Positions 1-7,688 of a stretch of 64,000 nt of DNA are shown piece after piece. Position 1 is the stretch's first letter. Each line of letters starts with the position of its first letter. The notes under the pieces were generated by a model. It saw only the letters and a program-made list of their open reading frames with translations, searched no databases and was not told the origin of the DNA. The stretch comes from Candidatus Zhuqueibacterota bacterium (GTDB taxonomy: Bacteria; Zhuqueibacterota; Zhuqueibacteria; Zhuqueibacterales; Zhuqueibacteraceae), in contig JAKEEU010000031.1 of assembly GCA_022616415.1 (NCBI GenBank), forward strand, positions 124,001 to 188,000, in the 5' to 3' direction. The position numbers and the translations under genes are program-made.

Positions 1-613
1 AGTCCGCGATGTTGCTGCCGATCTTTTTGGCCACGTCGGAAATCTGCCCTTGCGCGTGTTCGAGAATATCGTCTTCCACTTCAACGAGATAATCGATCTT
101 GTTGAGGTGAATGAACGAGTCGCCAAGGCTGCGCGGCATTTTGGGATTGACTTGCGCGATGACCAAACCGGCGTGCTCGGCGGCGGTTTTCGTCGTATCC
201 ACCCCGACGCCGTAGCTGCAAAAACCGTGTTCGTCCGGCGGCGAAACGTGAATCAGCGCAATATCGATCGGAACGCTGCCATTGGCGAACAGCGCTTCGA
301 TTTCGCCCAGGAAAATCGGGATAAAATCGGCGCGGCCTTCATTAAGCGCGCGGCGCACGTTGGCGCCGGCAAAAAAGGCGACGTGGCGGAAATGGCCGGC
401 CATTTCTGGATTGACATAGTCAGCGTTGCCGGCGGTGAGCAAATGAATAACCTTCACGTCACGCAACTGCGGGCCCCGCCGCACAATGGCGCGCACCAAC
501 TGTTCAGGCTCGGCACAGCCAGGGTGAATGTAAACGGTTTGATCGTTGCGAATATGCGCGACGGCCTCGTCAGCGGAGCATCTTTTACTGCGATAGACTT
601 CAAGCCAATTCAT
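1..613 (-). CDS. Acetyl-CoA hydrolase/4-hydroxybutyrate CoA-transferase family protein, partial
   Basis: The minus strand reads open from an ATG at 613 to the window edge, giving about 204 residues (begins MNWLEVYRSKRCSADEAV). The stretch VSPPDEHGFCSYGVGVD matches the signature of the Cat1/acetyl-CoA hydrolase-transferase family, which moves CoA between acyl groups in fermentation or acetate metabolism. The C-terminal half, with the catalytic glutamate, lies outside the window. The start codon overlaps the end of the upstream alanine dehydrogenase-like gene by 14 bp, so the two are probably translationally coupled. Family assignment is firm; the substrate cannot be told. Confidence 0.85.
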   Translation of the reverse strand, partial: MNWLEVYRSKRCSADEAVAHIRNDQTVYIHPGCAEPEQLVRAIVRRGPQLRDVKVIHLLTAGNADYVNPEMAGHFRHVAFFAGANVRRALNEGRADFIPIFLGEIEALFANGSVPIDIALIHVSPPDEHGFCSYGVGVDTTKTAAEHAGLVIAQVNPKMPRSLGDSFIHLNKIDYLVEVEDDILEHAQGQISDVAKKIGSNIAD

Positions 614-1733
614 ATACTTTTCCTAATAATTCGTCAACCTGAACCGTGGGCCAACCCAACAACTCTCCAATGGCTGGTTGGGTGCATTTTCCTTGAAAGA
701 GATAGATGCCACGCTGAAGAGAAGACTCAGCCACAAAAGCTTTTGGCCCGCTGTCAGCCGTGAGCTGAACAAACGGCAAAATGACATTATTCAGCGCCTG
801 TGAGGCGGTGCGGGCGACCATCGCCGGAATGTTCGCTACCGCGTAGTGAATCACCCCGTGGCGAATAAAAACCGGATCGGTGAGCGTGGTCGGGCGGCTG
901 GTTTCCACGCAACCGCCTTGATCGATCGACACGTCCAAAATCACACTGCCCTTGCGCATACGGTGCACCTGCGCTTCGGTGACCACGTGCGGCGATTGCT
1001 GGCCATGAATCATCACCGCGCCAACCACCACGTCGGCAGTCTCGATGTAGCGGTCAATATAATAAGGCGTTGCCAGCGCGGTGTTGACCGGAGCATGCAC
1101 CCATTTGGTAAGATCGCGCAGACGCGCCAAATCGCTATCCATGACGGTGACGTTGGCGCCGGCGCCGATGAACGCCTTTGCCGCGGTCTTGCCAACCACG
1201 CCCGCGCCGATGATGACCACGTTGGCCGCGGGAATGCCGGCCACTCCTCCCAGCGAAATGCCGCGCCCGCCTTCCTGCGTCGCCAGAAAACGTCCGGCAA
1301 TTTGCGGCAGCAACAAGCCGGCAATCTCGCTCATCGCCGTCAAAACCGGCAGATTGGCCATCTCGTCTTCAATCAAGTTATAGCCAATCGCCGTGCATTT
1401 GTCGTCGCTGAGCTTGGCCATCAGTTTTGTATTCAAAACGTTATAAGCCAAAAAACTGAAAAGCGTCTTGCCGGGCGTCAAATATTCGAACTCCGGCAAT
1501 AACGGCGGCATGACCTTGACGATGAGATCAGCGCGCTTGAATACCTCACCGGCGTTGAAAACCAGCTTGGCGCCCGCCTCATCGTAGGCTTCGTTGGTGT
1601 AATCACAGCCCAGGCCGGCGTCGGCCTGCACGATAACTTGATGGCCCGCTTTCACAAGCGCAAAAACTCCGGCGGGAATGAGCGCAACGCGATGTTCATC
1701 GCGCCAGCTTTCTTTGGGAATACCGATTATCAT
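600..1733 (-). CDS. ald: Alanine dehydrogenase/PNT family protein (Ald-like)
   Basis: A 377-residue protein of normal Ald length. The N-terminus (MIIGIPKESWRDEHRVALIP) is the family signature. A Rossmann NAD-binding motif, GAGVVG, lies at residues 176-181, and a C-terminal region (NIPAMVARTASQAL) resembles the Ald substrate loop. Ald oxidises L-alanine to pyruvate and ammonia with NAD. The lysine of the IVKV segment (about residue 73) is present, but the histidine of the usual FTYLHLA segment reads as alanine (FSFLAYNVLN, about residue 96). The substrate may therefore differ from alanine. The gene overlaps the downstream CoA-transferase by 14 bp. Confidence 0.8.
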   Translation of the reverse strand: MIIGIPKESWRDEHRVALIPAGVFALVKAGHQVIVQADAGLGCDYTNEAYDEAGAKLVFNAGEVFKRADLIVKVMPPLLPEFEYLTPGKTLFSFLAYNVLNTKLMAKLSDDKCTAIGYNLIEDEMANLPVLTAMSEIAGLLLPQIAGRFLATQEGGRGISLGGVAGIPAANVVIIGAGVVGKTAAKAFIGAGANVTVMDSDLARLRDLTKWVHAPVNTALATPYYIDRYIETADVVVGAVMIHGQQSPHVVTEAQVHRMRKGSVILDVSIDQGGCVETSRPTTLTDPVFIRHGVIHYAVANIPAMVARTASQALNNVILPFVQLTADSGPKAFVAESSLQRGIYLFQGKCTQPAIGELLGWPTVQVDELLGKVYELA

Positions 1734-1785
1734 AAGATCACCATCTTAATCAGCGATGAAGAGCAACATAATTGCAGATTTTTTT

Positions 1786-2325
1786 CTAATAGCCCTGTTG
1801 CGCATACCAATCCGGATTCATCTCAAACATGCGTTTGCAGTCGGGACATTCAAAATAAAACGCCTTGTCATTCTGGCTGGCTTGCAACTGGGCGACCTTC
1901 GCCGATTCGATCTTCAGCGGCGCGCCACACACAGAGCATTTCCCATCGGGATTCTTCAAATCGGGGGCAGTGTTGGCTTTGGCGTGAAGCGAAGCGACGT
2001 AGCGCGTCAGCGCGTTGATCTCATCCGGTTTCAGCTCGATCGGCGGCATTTGGCTCAGCTCGATAAACTTGAGATGCGATTTGATGAACACCGTATCGAC
2101 CGCCAGAAATACCGAGGCCAGGTCCGGCGCCTTCATTTCCTTCTCGACGGATTGATCGCCGGCAGTGTGACACTTGCCGCATTCTTTTTCCACAAAAATT
2201 TTTTCGCCCAGCGTGATTTCTTGCCGCGGCGCCGCGGATTCGGGACTCGGCCCTTTACGGCAAGCGAGCGCCAACAGGATGATGCCGCAAGCCGCGGCGA
2301 ATACGATGAGAGGTGAGTTTTTCAT
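1786..2325 (-). CDS. Cytochrome c lipoprotein with C-terminal zinc-ribbon-like domain
   Basis: A 179-residue protein. A signal segment ends in a lipobox (LLALAC), so the mature protein is probably membrane-anchored in the periplasm. A haem-binding CGKCH motif follows at about residue 50, and a methionine in SQMPPIE could be the sixth haem ligand, as in class I cytochromes c. The last 60 residues carry two Cys pairs (CSVCG and CPDCK) spaced like a zinc ribbon, unusual next to a cytochrome domain. The ATG at 2325 is preceded by a strong GGAGG ribosome site. It probably shuttles electrons; its partner is unknown. Confidence 0.8.
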   Translation of the reverse strand: MKNSPLIVFAAACGIILLALACRKGPSPESAAPRQEITLGEKIFVEKECGKCHTAGDQSVEKEMKAPDLASVFLAVDTVFIKSHLKFIELSQMPPIELKPDEINALTRYVASLHAKANTAPDLKNPDGKCSVCGAPLKIESAKVAQLQASQNDKAFYFECPDCKRMFEMNPDWYAQQGY

Positions 2326-2353
2326 AAGGCCTCCTTAATGACTTTGAGGGGTA

Positions 2354-2399
2354 GTGGACTTTCTAGTCCACAAATGCATCGCGGACAAGAAAGTCCGCG
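2354..2399. repeat. Two adjacent hairpins of a dispersed palindromic type
   Basis: The first hairpin is GTGGACT/AGTCCAC (2354-2360 and 2365-2371, loop of 4). The second is CGCGGAC/GTCCGCG (2380-2386 and 2393-2399, loop of 6), followed on the plus strand by a T run. Both share a GGAC-AGTCC core, as expected of a dispersed palindrome family. They lie between two minus-strand genes, so the T run is on the wrong side for a terminator of the response regulator. Confidence 0.6.
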
Positions 2400-2520
2400 C
2401 TCCTTTTTTTGATGAAACTTTTGATTTTAAGACTCGAGTCGCATGCTGCGATTGCATCCAACCACTGCAGAATTTCTTCGCGCGTCCTCGTGAAAAAAAG
2501 CTTGACCCCGCCTATCCTTA

Positions 2521-2922
2521 CTAACCCATAACCTCAAAGCTGTTTTTAAAGCGCGCTAGCGCCTTCCTGGAGGCTTCGAGAATCTCTTTCCGTTTCACCG
2601 GCTTGTTGAGATAATCGCACGCGCCGATCGCCATCGCTTCGCGGTGGCTGGTCGAGTCGCCAAAAGCCGTTACGACAATCACTTTTGAGTCAGGCGTTTT
2701 AGTCTTGATCTCTCGCAGGACTTCCAGGCCGGATTTTCCAGGCATTTTTAAATCCAACACGATAAGGTCATAATGCCGCCGGTCGATCACGGCCAATGCC
2801 TGTACGCTATCGGAAGCGACATTCACCTGATAACCCGCTTTTTGGAAAATTTTGATCAATGATCGTTGAAATTCACGATCATCATCCACCACCAAAATCC
2901 GCGAAGTATCCAAAGACGCCAT
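2521..2922 (-). CDS. Stand-alone response regulator receiver protein
   Basis: A 133-residue single-domain CheY-like protein. The acidic pocket is DDD at residues 13-15, the phosphoacceptor is Asp57 in LIVLDLKMPG, the switch Thr is residue 85, and the conserved Lys is residue 107 in NKPV. There is no output domain, so it likely signals by protein contact or acts in a phosphorelay. No histidine kinase is nearby. It is a monocistronic minus-strand gene with flanking palindromes. Confidence 0.92.
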   Translation of the reverse strand: MASLDTSRILVVDDDREFQRSLIKIFQKAGYQVNVASDSVQALAVIDRRHYDLIVLDLKMPGKSGLEVLREIKTKTPDSKVIVVTAFGDSTSHREAMAIGACDYLNKPVKRKEILEASRKALARFKNSFEVMG

Positions 2923-2984
2923 GCAAAAGTCTCCTCAAAATCTCACTTTTTGCCATTTCAAAAAGCATACCCGCTTTGACGCTA

Positions 2985-3016
2985 AAATAAAAAAACCGTT
3001 TGTGGTGCACAAACGG
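2985..3016 (-). terminator. Perfect 9-bp hairpin with U-tract on the minus strand
   Basis: CCGTTTGTG (2996-3004) pairs with CACAAACGG (3008-3016) around a 3-nt loop. Read on the minus strand it is followed by TTTTTATTTT, the form of an intrinsic terminator. It sits upstream of the response regulator, where no minus-strand gene is evident, so it may insulate that gene or mark a short leader transcript. Confidence 0.5.
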
Positions 3017-3136
3017 CTGTAAAAAAAGAAAATAACCTCTAGGGAATTTCGCCCGACTTTAACTGTTTATCTCTTTTCTTTTCTTAGTGTCAATAAAATT
3101 GACTCGAGATTTCTTGTTTTTGAGAAAGGGGTGGAG

Positions 3137-3178
3137 GCAGAGGGCATAGAGCAGAGGGCATAGAGCAGAGGGCGTAGA
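3137..3178. repeat. 14-bp tandem repeat, three units
   Basis: The unit GCAGAGGGCATAGA occurs at 3137-3150 and 3151-3164, and with one change at 3165-3178. An inverted GCCCTCTGC lies shortly downstream, before 3230. The 2923-3342 gap otherwise holds only the hairpin at 2985-3016 and AT-rich DNA leading into bshC; I see no gene in it. Confidence 0.8.
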
Positions 3179-3342
3179 GCAGAAAATGCGCCACGCCCTC
3201 CGCTCTTTGCCCTCAGCCCTCTGCAAAGATAATCTTCTTCCGCAAAAAAGCAAGCCCTTTGACAAACACAAATTCCCTTTGCATCCTGTTAAAAAAATTT
3301 TTAAATTTAATTCTCGTCAACAAAGGAGCGAGCGAAAACACC

Positions 3343-4971
3343 TTGAAAATTTCATTTTCTCATTTGCCCGGCGCCAGCCGGTTGTTTGCTGATTACATCG
3401 AAAATTTTGACAGGCTCGCCGCATTTTATGCGGCGGATTATCGCAGCCGCGCGGCTCTGCTGGACCAAGCCGAGCGGGTCGGTCAGCGCGATTATCCACG
3501 CGCCGAAGTGACAAAAATTCTACAACGGCAAAATCGCCACTGGGGCGCCGGCGAAGCGGTTGAGCGCCATCTCGCGGCGCTGGCGCAGAAAGATAGCGTG
3601 GCTGTTGTCACCGGCCAGCAAGTCGGCATTTTCGGCGGGCCGTTGTTCACCCTTTACAAAGCCCTCACGTGCTTGAAATTGGCGGAGAGCCTGAGCGCCC
3701 GCTTTGGCAAGACGGTGGTGCCGATTTTCTGGCTTGCGGCAGATGACGATGACGTCGCCGAAGTCAACCGGCTCACCGTGCTGAATCGCGAGAATGAGCT
3801 CGTGCCATTCTCATGTGTGTTCGACACGGACGAGCGCCGGCCGGTGGCGCAGGTGCATCTGACGGGCAATATCGAAAATTGCCATCGTGCTTTCAGTGAG
3901 GCTATTCCCGAGACCGAGTTTAAAACCGACATTTTGCAAGCGTTGCGGCAGGCCTATTTTGCCGGCGAGTCGTTGCCCGACGCCTTCGCCCGGTGGCTCG
4001 TCAATCTGCTCGGCCATTATGGGCTGGTGGTGATGAACCCGACAGACGCGGAATTGAAAAGGCTTGCCGGCCCCATCTTTGCGCGTGAAATCAACGAGAA
4101 CAGCCCTTCAACCGCGGCGGCTTTGCGAGCCGCCGCGAAGCTTGGCGCTGCCGGCTATGCCCCGCAAGTTTCGTTGCGGCCGGGTCGCTTCAATCTTTTT
4201 TACGTGCAAACCCAACGGCACACGCTGGAGCAGCGCGACGGCCAGGTTGTCAGCACGGACGGCGCGTTGCAGCTTTCACTCGCCGAGTTGCTGCAAGATT
4301 TGCGTAAGCATCCGGAACATTTTTCTCCCAATGTAATATTGCGGCCGGTGCTGCAAGATTTTCTTTTGCCGACTGTTGCGTATGTAGCAGGTCCGGCTGA
4401 AATTGCCTATTTTGCGCAATTGCGCGGCGTCTATGAAACGTTTGAAGTGCCGATGCCGGCGATTTTTCCGCGGCAGAGCATGACGCTGCTCGAGAAAAAG
4501 ATTGCACGTGTGCTCGAAAAATACCGTTTGCAGATCACTGATTTTTGGACGACGCACGGCAGCGCGGCGGAAGAGTTGATTGGCCGCGTGGTGAAGCGTG
4601 ACGCGGCCGATGAATTGTTTACGCCGGTTGCCGCGGTGCGGGACGAGTTGGGCCGGCAGCTTGCGGTATTGAAAACGCGTGCCATCGCCGTTGACGCCAC
4701 GCTCGGCGGCTTTATCGACAAAGAGCGGGGCAAAATTTTTCATCAGCTCGACGGCATCGAGAAAAAGCTTTTGCAAGCGACAAAGCGACAGAACGAAACG
4801 TTGGCGCAGCAAATTGCCAAAGCGGCGTATGCGCTTTACCCGCACCATCATCTGCAAGAACGTGAGCTGAGTTTAGTCCCGTTTTTGTGCAAATATGGCC
4901 GCGGCTTGATTCAGAAACTTTACGAGCAGATTGATTTGGCGAATTTTCAGCATCAAATCATGGAACTCTAA
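3343..4971 (+). CDS. bshC: Bacillithiol biosynthesis cysteine-adding enzyme BshC
   Basis: BshC adds cysteine to glucosaminyl-malate, the last step of bacillithiol synthesis. The protein matches the family throughout: an N-terminus of the form FSHLPGASRLFADYIENF, then VVTGQQVGIFGGPLFTLYK, FWLAADDDDVAEVN and LRPVLQDFLLPTVAYVAGPAEIAY. I chose a TTG start at 3343, in frame and preceded by AAGGAG at 3323-3328. The open frame runs upstream to 3259, but those 28 residues are unlike the family, whereas the 542-residue form has its usual length. The deacetylase bshB1 lies 1.1 kb downstream, so two of the three pathway steps are here; bshA is not in the window. Confidence 0.93.
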   Translation: MKISFSHLPGASRLFADYIENFDRLAAFYAADYRSRAALLDQAERVGQRDYPRAEVTKILQRQNRHWGAGEAVERHLAALAQKDSVAVVTGQQVGIFGGPLFTLYKALTCLKLAESLSARFGKTVVPIFWLAADDDDVAEVNRLTVLNRENELVPFSCVFDTDERRPVAQVHLTGNIENCHRAFSEAIPETEFKTDILQALRQAYFAGESLPDAFARWLVNLLGHYGLVVMNPTDAELKRLAGPIFAREINENSPSTAAALRAAAKLGAAGYAPQVSLRPGRFNLFYVQTQRHTLEQRDGQVVSTDGALQLSLAELLQDLRKHPEHFSPNVILRPVLQDFLLPTVAYVAGPAEIAYFAQLRGVYETFEVPMPAIFPRQSMTLLEKKIARVLEKYRLQITDFWTTHGSAAEELIGRVVKRDAADELFTPVAAVRDELGRQLAVLKTRAIAVDATLGGFIDKERGKIFHQLDGIEKKLLQATKRQNETLAQQIAKAAYALYPHHHLQERELSLVPFLCKYGRGLIQKLYEQIDLANFQHQIMEL

Positions 4972-5014
4972 AAACCGGATTGTTGGGGTGATGGAGTTTG
5001 GATTTCTGGAGTAA

Positions 5015-5040
5015 TGGAGTGTTGGAGTGTTGGAGTGTTG
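5015..5040. repeat. 8-bp tandem repeat TGGAGTGT, just over three units
   Basis: TGGAGTGT is repeated at 5015-5022, 5023-5030 and 5031-5038 within the bshC-to-CsgG-like gap. GGGTGATGGA (4986-4995) and its complement TCCATCACCC (5046-5055) flank it. It belongs to the short-repeat intergenic style seen throughout the window. Confidence 0.7.
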
Positions 5041-5121
5041 AGCTTTCCATCACCCGATTACTCCAAGTCACATCGCACAAAAAATAAAGTACGATGCAAA
5101 GTCATAACCAAGGAGGAAGGT

Positions 5122-6050
5122 ATGAAACGCTTTGCCGTTTGTGTCCGATTATTTGTCGCGGCGATTCTTATCATGGCGCCAACCATTGTCAGCGGTCAGA
5201 GTCTTAAATGCTTTATTCTAACACCGCCGGAGCAATTGCTCGAGGGTGTGAAACAAGTCGCGATTACGGATTTTGCCGTGACCACGAGCTTTCACGCCGA
5301 TGCGGCGCCGGGAAAAGAGAAAAAGGGCGTGATCGGATTTCTTGAAAAAGTCAGTGAATCCGGAAAGAACGAGCAGCGTTTTGGGGATAGCGGCACCAAA
5401 TTGACGGATATGATGATTGCGATGCTCCTGGAAGATGATCGCGGCGTTCGGGAGGTCGGCAGCGGCTTTCTCGGGCTGGGCAAAAAAGAAGGTAAGAGTT
5501 TTCAAAACGGCGCACGCACCAATGTCTTCGGCGTGGTCGAGCGCATGCGCCTGCAACAGGTGATGAGCGAGCTGCAGCTTGGGCAAAGCGGCGTGGTGAA
5601 CGAAGCGCAAGCCGCGCAAGTCGGCAAATTGCTCGGCGTCGATGCGATGATCGCCGGCAATCTCTCGGTTTCTTTTGAGGATCGCTGGTTGAAGGAAGAT
5701 CGCGAGGACAAAAAGAAGGCGATTATATTAAAGCGCAAAGCCGCGTCGCCAAGCAGGCGGCGTTTTGGGATAAGTTGAACGCGCTCGGTATTTTTATTCA
5801 AGAACGCAAGTTTGAAGTCTCTGCCGAGCAGATGCAAGCAGCCACCCTTCCCAAAATCCAGGTTACCGGTTCGGGATCGGATCGCTTCGAGATCAAAGCC
5901 GGGCCTGACTTGGCCAGCCAGACTTTGGTGAAAGTGCCGGGCGAGATTGAGTTGGAAGTCGTTCAGGACGCCGGCGATTGGTTCAAAGTCAAGCTGCTGG
6001 ATGGAAAAGAAGGATTTATCTCGAAAAAGAATGCGAAGATATTGAAGTAA
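5122..6050 (+). pseudogene. CsgG-like secreted protein with C-terminal SH3-like domain, split by a frameshift
   Basis: Translation starts at ATG 5122 behind GGAGGAAGGT with a clear signal peptide. It carries a CsgG/curli-assembly-like domain, including a segment LLGVDAMIAGNLSV. The first frame ends at 5778. From about 5715 the next frame continues sensibly (KEGDYIKAQSRVAKQAAFWD) into an SH3-type domain with DWFKVKLLDGKEGFI, ending at TAA 6048-6050. Adding one A to the A5 run at 5710-5714 restores a single frame. This could be a real mutation, a homopolymer sequencing error or, less likely, programmed slippage at AAAAAG. The intact product would be about 309 residues. Confidence 0.75.
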
Positions 6051-6078
6051 AACGCAACTGAAATTTGATTATTTTGTC

Positions 6079-6852
6079 ATGCCCACTTCCATCGATTTTC
6101 TCGCCATCGGCGCGCATCCGGACGACATCGAGCTCTGTTGCGCCGGCACGTTGATCAAATTAGCCAAACAGGGTTACCGCACCGCGGCGGTCACGCTGAC
6201 GCGCGGCGAAGCCGGCACGCGCGGCACGCCGGCAATTCGGGAAAAAGAGTTTGCCGCTGCCGCTGCAATCATGCAGGTCGCCGTACACCGCCAGTTGGAG
6301 GTGATGGACGGCGCGATTGAAGAAACTTACGAGAACAAATTGCAGATCGTGCGTGTTATTCGCGAACTGCGCCCGCGCGTTGTCGCCACCGTGCATTGGG
6401 AAGCGCGCCATCCGGATCACATTCACACTTCTCATCTCGTGCGCGACGCGGCGATGATTTCCGGACTTAAAAATCTGAGCATAGTGACGGACGACAAAAG
6501 GCAGTGGGCAAAACTCATGGAGCCGTGGCGGCCGTTTCGCGTGCTTTATTATCCGGAACGCTTCGAGGTGACGCCGAGTTTTATTGTTGACATCAGCGAT
6601 ACCTTCGAGCACAAGATGCGCGCCATTCGCGCCCATGAGTCGCAGTTTCACGGCCCGAACTTTGAAAAATACGGCCCGGAGACAACTTCCATTGCGCGCC
6701 CGGAGTTTCTAGGATTCATCGAAACCAAGAACCGCCGATGGGGCGAGATGATCGGCGCCAAATACGGCGAGGCGTTTGTCGTGCACGAGTCGGTGCGCCT
6801 CGACGATCCCGTTGTCGCCTTCGGAGAATGGTGCCGGTATGCGATTCCGTGA
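6079..6852 (+). CDS. bshB1: Bacillithiol biosynthesis deacetylase BshB1
   Basis: A 257-residue LmbE/PIG-L family deacetylase. The zinc motif AHPDDIE is at residues 12-18 and the distal HPDHIHTSHLVRDA histidines are present. The GEAGTRGTPAIREKE stretch is typical of BshB1, which removes acetyl from GlcNAc-malate in bacillithiol synthesis. The gene starts 28 bp after the frameshifted CsgG-like gene and is in the same direction as bshC. Together with bshC this makes bacillithiol the likely low-molecular-weight thiol of the organism. Confidence 0.92.
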   Translation: MPTSIDFLAIGAHPDDIELCCAGTLIKLAKQGYRTAAVTLTRGEAGTRGTPAIREKEFAAAAAIMQVAVHRQLEVMDGAIEETYENKLQIVRVIRELRPRVVATVHWEARHPDHIHTSHLVRDAAMISGLKNLSIVTDDKRQWAKLMEPWRPFRVLYYPERFEVTPSFIVDISDTFEHKMRAIRAHESQFHGPNFEKYGPETTSIARPEFLGFIETKNRRWGEMIGAKYGEAFVVHESVRLDDPVVAFGEWCRYAIP

Positions 6853-7065
6853 ATTCACCGTCCGGGCGCTTTTTGTCTGCTTCTAACGTACTTTATTTAA
6901 CTTTGCCGTGCTTGCCAGATATAGCGTCCGGACGATTGCAAAATTTTTGATTTGGCCTTCAACGTTTTGGTGCACGGCGGAATCTTTCTATCAAGAACGG
7001 CCTCTCGTTGCGACGAGGCCGCGTCAAATTTTTCATTTAAATTAACTCAAATTTGGAGCATAACC

Positions 7066-7659
7066 ATGAAACGAATTTTTAATTTGCTGTTGATTGCTGC
7101 CGTTGGTTTGTTGCCGTTTGCGGCGATCGCGGGTTCCGCTGAAATGGACAAGCCGGCGCCGCTTTTCAAGCTCAAAGGCATTGACGGCAAGGAATACGAT
7201 CTCGAAAGCTTCAAAGGCAAAAAGGCGGTGGTGGTGATGTTTATTTCCACGCGCTGTCCTTATTCGAACGCCTATAACGAGCGCATGGCAAAGCTGTATG
7301 ACGACTACAACAAAAAAGGTGTGGCGGTCATCGGCATCAACGCGAACCACACCGAATCCACGGATGATGTGCGCAAGCACGCCGAGGAGAACAAGTTCGC
7401 CTTTCCGGTTTTGAAAGACGAGGGCAACGTCGTGGCCGACGAGTATGGCGCGCAATTCACGCCGGAAATTTTCGTGCTCGACGGCGATCTCACCCTGCGC
7501 TATCACGGTCGTATCGACAACAGCCACAAAATCAAGGAGGTCGAAACCCACGATCTGCGCGACGTGCTCAACGCCATGCTCGCCGGCAAAGAAATTGCAA
7601 AGATGGAAACCAAAGCGTTCGGCTGCACCATCAAGCGCGTGAAGAAAGATTCGGATTAA
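7066..7659 (+). CDS. Exported thioredoxin-like protein with a single-Cys CPYS motif
   Basis: A 197-residue redoxin/AhpC-TSA fold protein with a signal peptide (LLLIAAVGLLPFAAIA). I chose ATG 7066 after GGAG (7055-7058), although the frame is open from 6952. The usual CxxC reads as CPYS (in FISTRCPYSNAYNERM), leaving one cysteine there. A second cysteine lies near the C-terminus (KAFGCTIKRVK), a combination seen in a subfamily of periplasmic redoxins. It may work as a one-Cys or split-Cys thiol enzyme rather than a disulfide reductase. The gap 6853-7065 before it shows no other gene. Confidence 0.85.
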   Translation: MKRIFNLLLIAAVGLLPFAAIAGSAEMDKPAPLFKLKGIDGKEYDLESFKGKKAVVVMFISTRCPYSNAYNERMAKLYDDYNKKGVAVIGINANHTESTDDVRKHAEENKFAFPVLKDEGNVVADEYGAQFTPEIFVLDGDLTLRYHGRIDNSHKIKEVETHDLRDVLNAMLAGKEIAKMETKAFGCTIKRVKKDSD

Positions 7660-7666
7660 ACGTAAC

Positions 7667-7683
7667 CCAGACCGCCGGTCTGG
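7667..7683. repeat. Perfect 7-bp hairpin just upstream of the Fic gene
   Basis: CCAGACC pairs with GGTCTGG around GCC. It ends six bases before the Fic start codon, where a ribosome site would be expected, and no Shine-Dalgarno is visible. It could affect Fic translation or end the preceding transcript, though no T run follows. Confidence 0.55.
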
Positions 7684-7688
7684 AAACG

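Noticed and set aside
50-763. Plus-strand open frame opposite the CoA-transferase
   Set aside because: The minus strand gives a clear family protein with conserved motifs; the plus-strand product has none.
3059-3271. 70-residue minus-strand frame over the 14-bp tandem repeats
   Set aside because: The product is repeat-derived, without a ribosome site or family.
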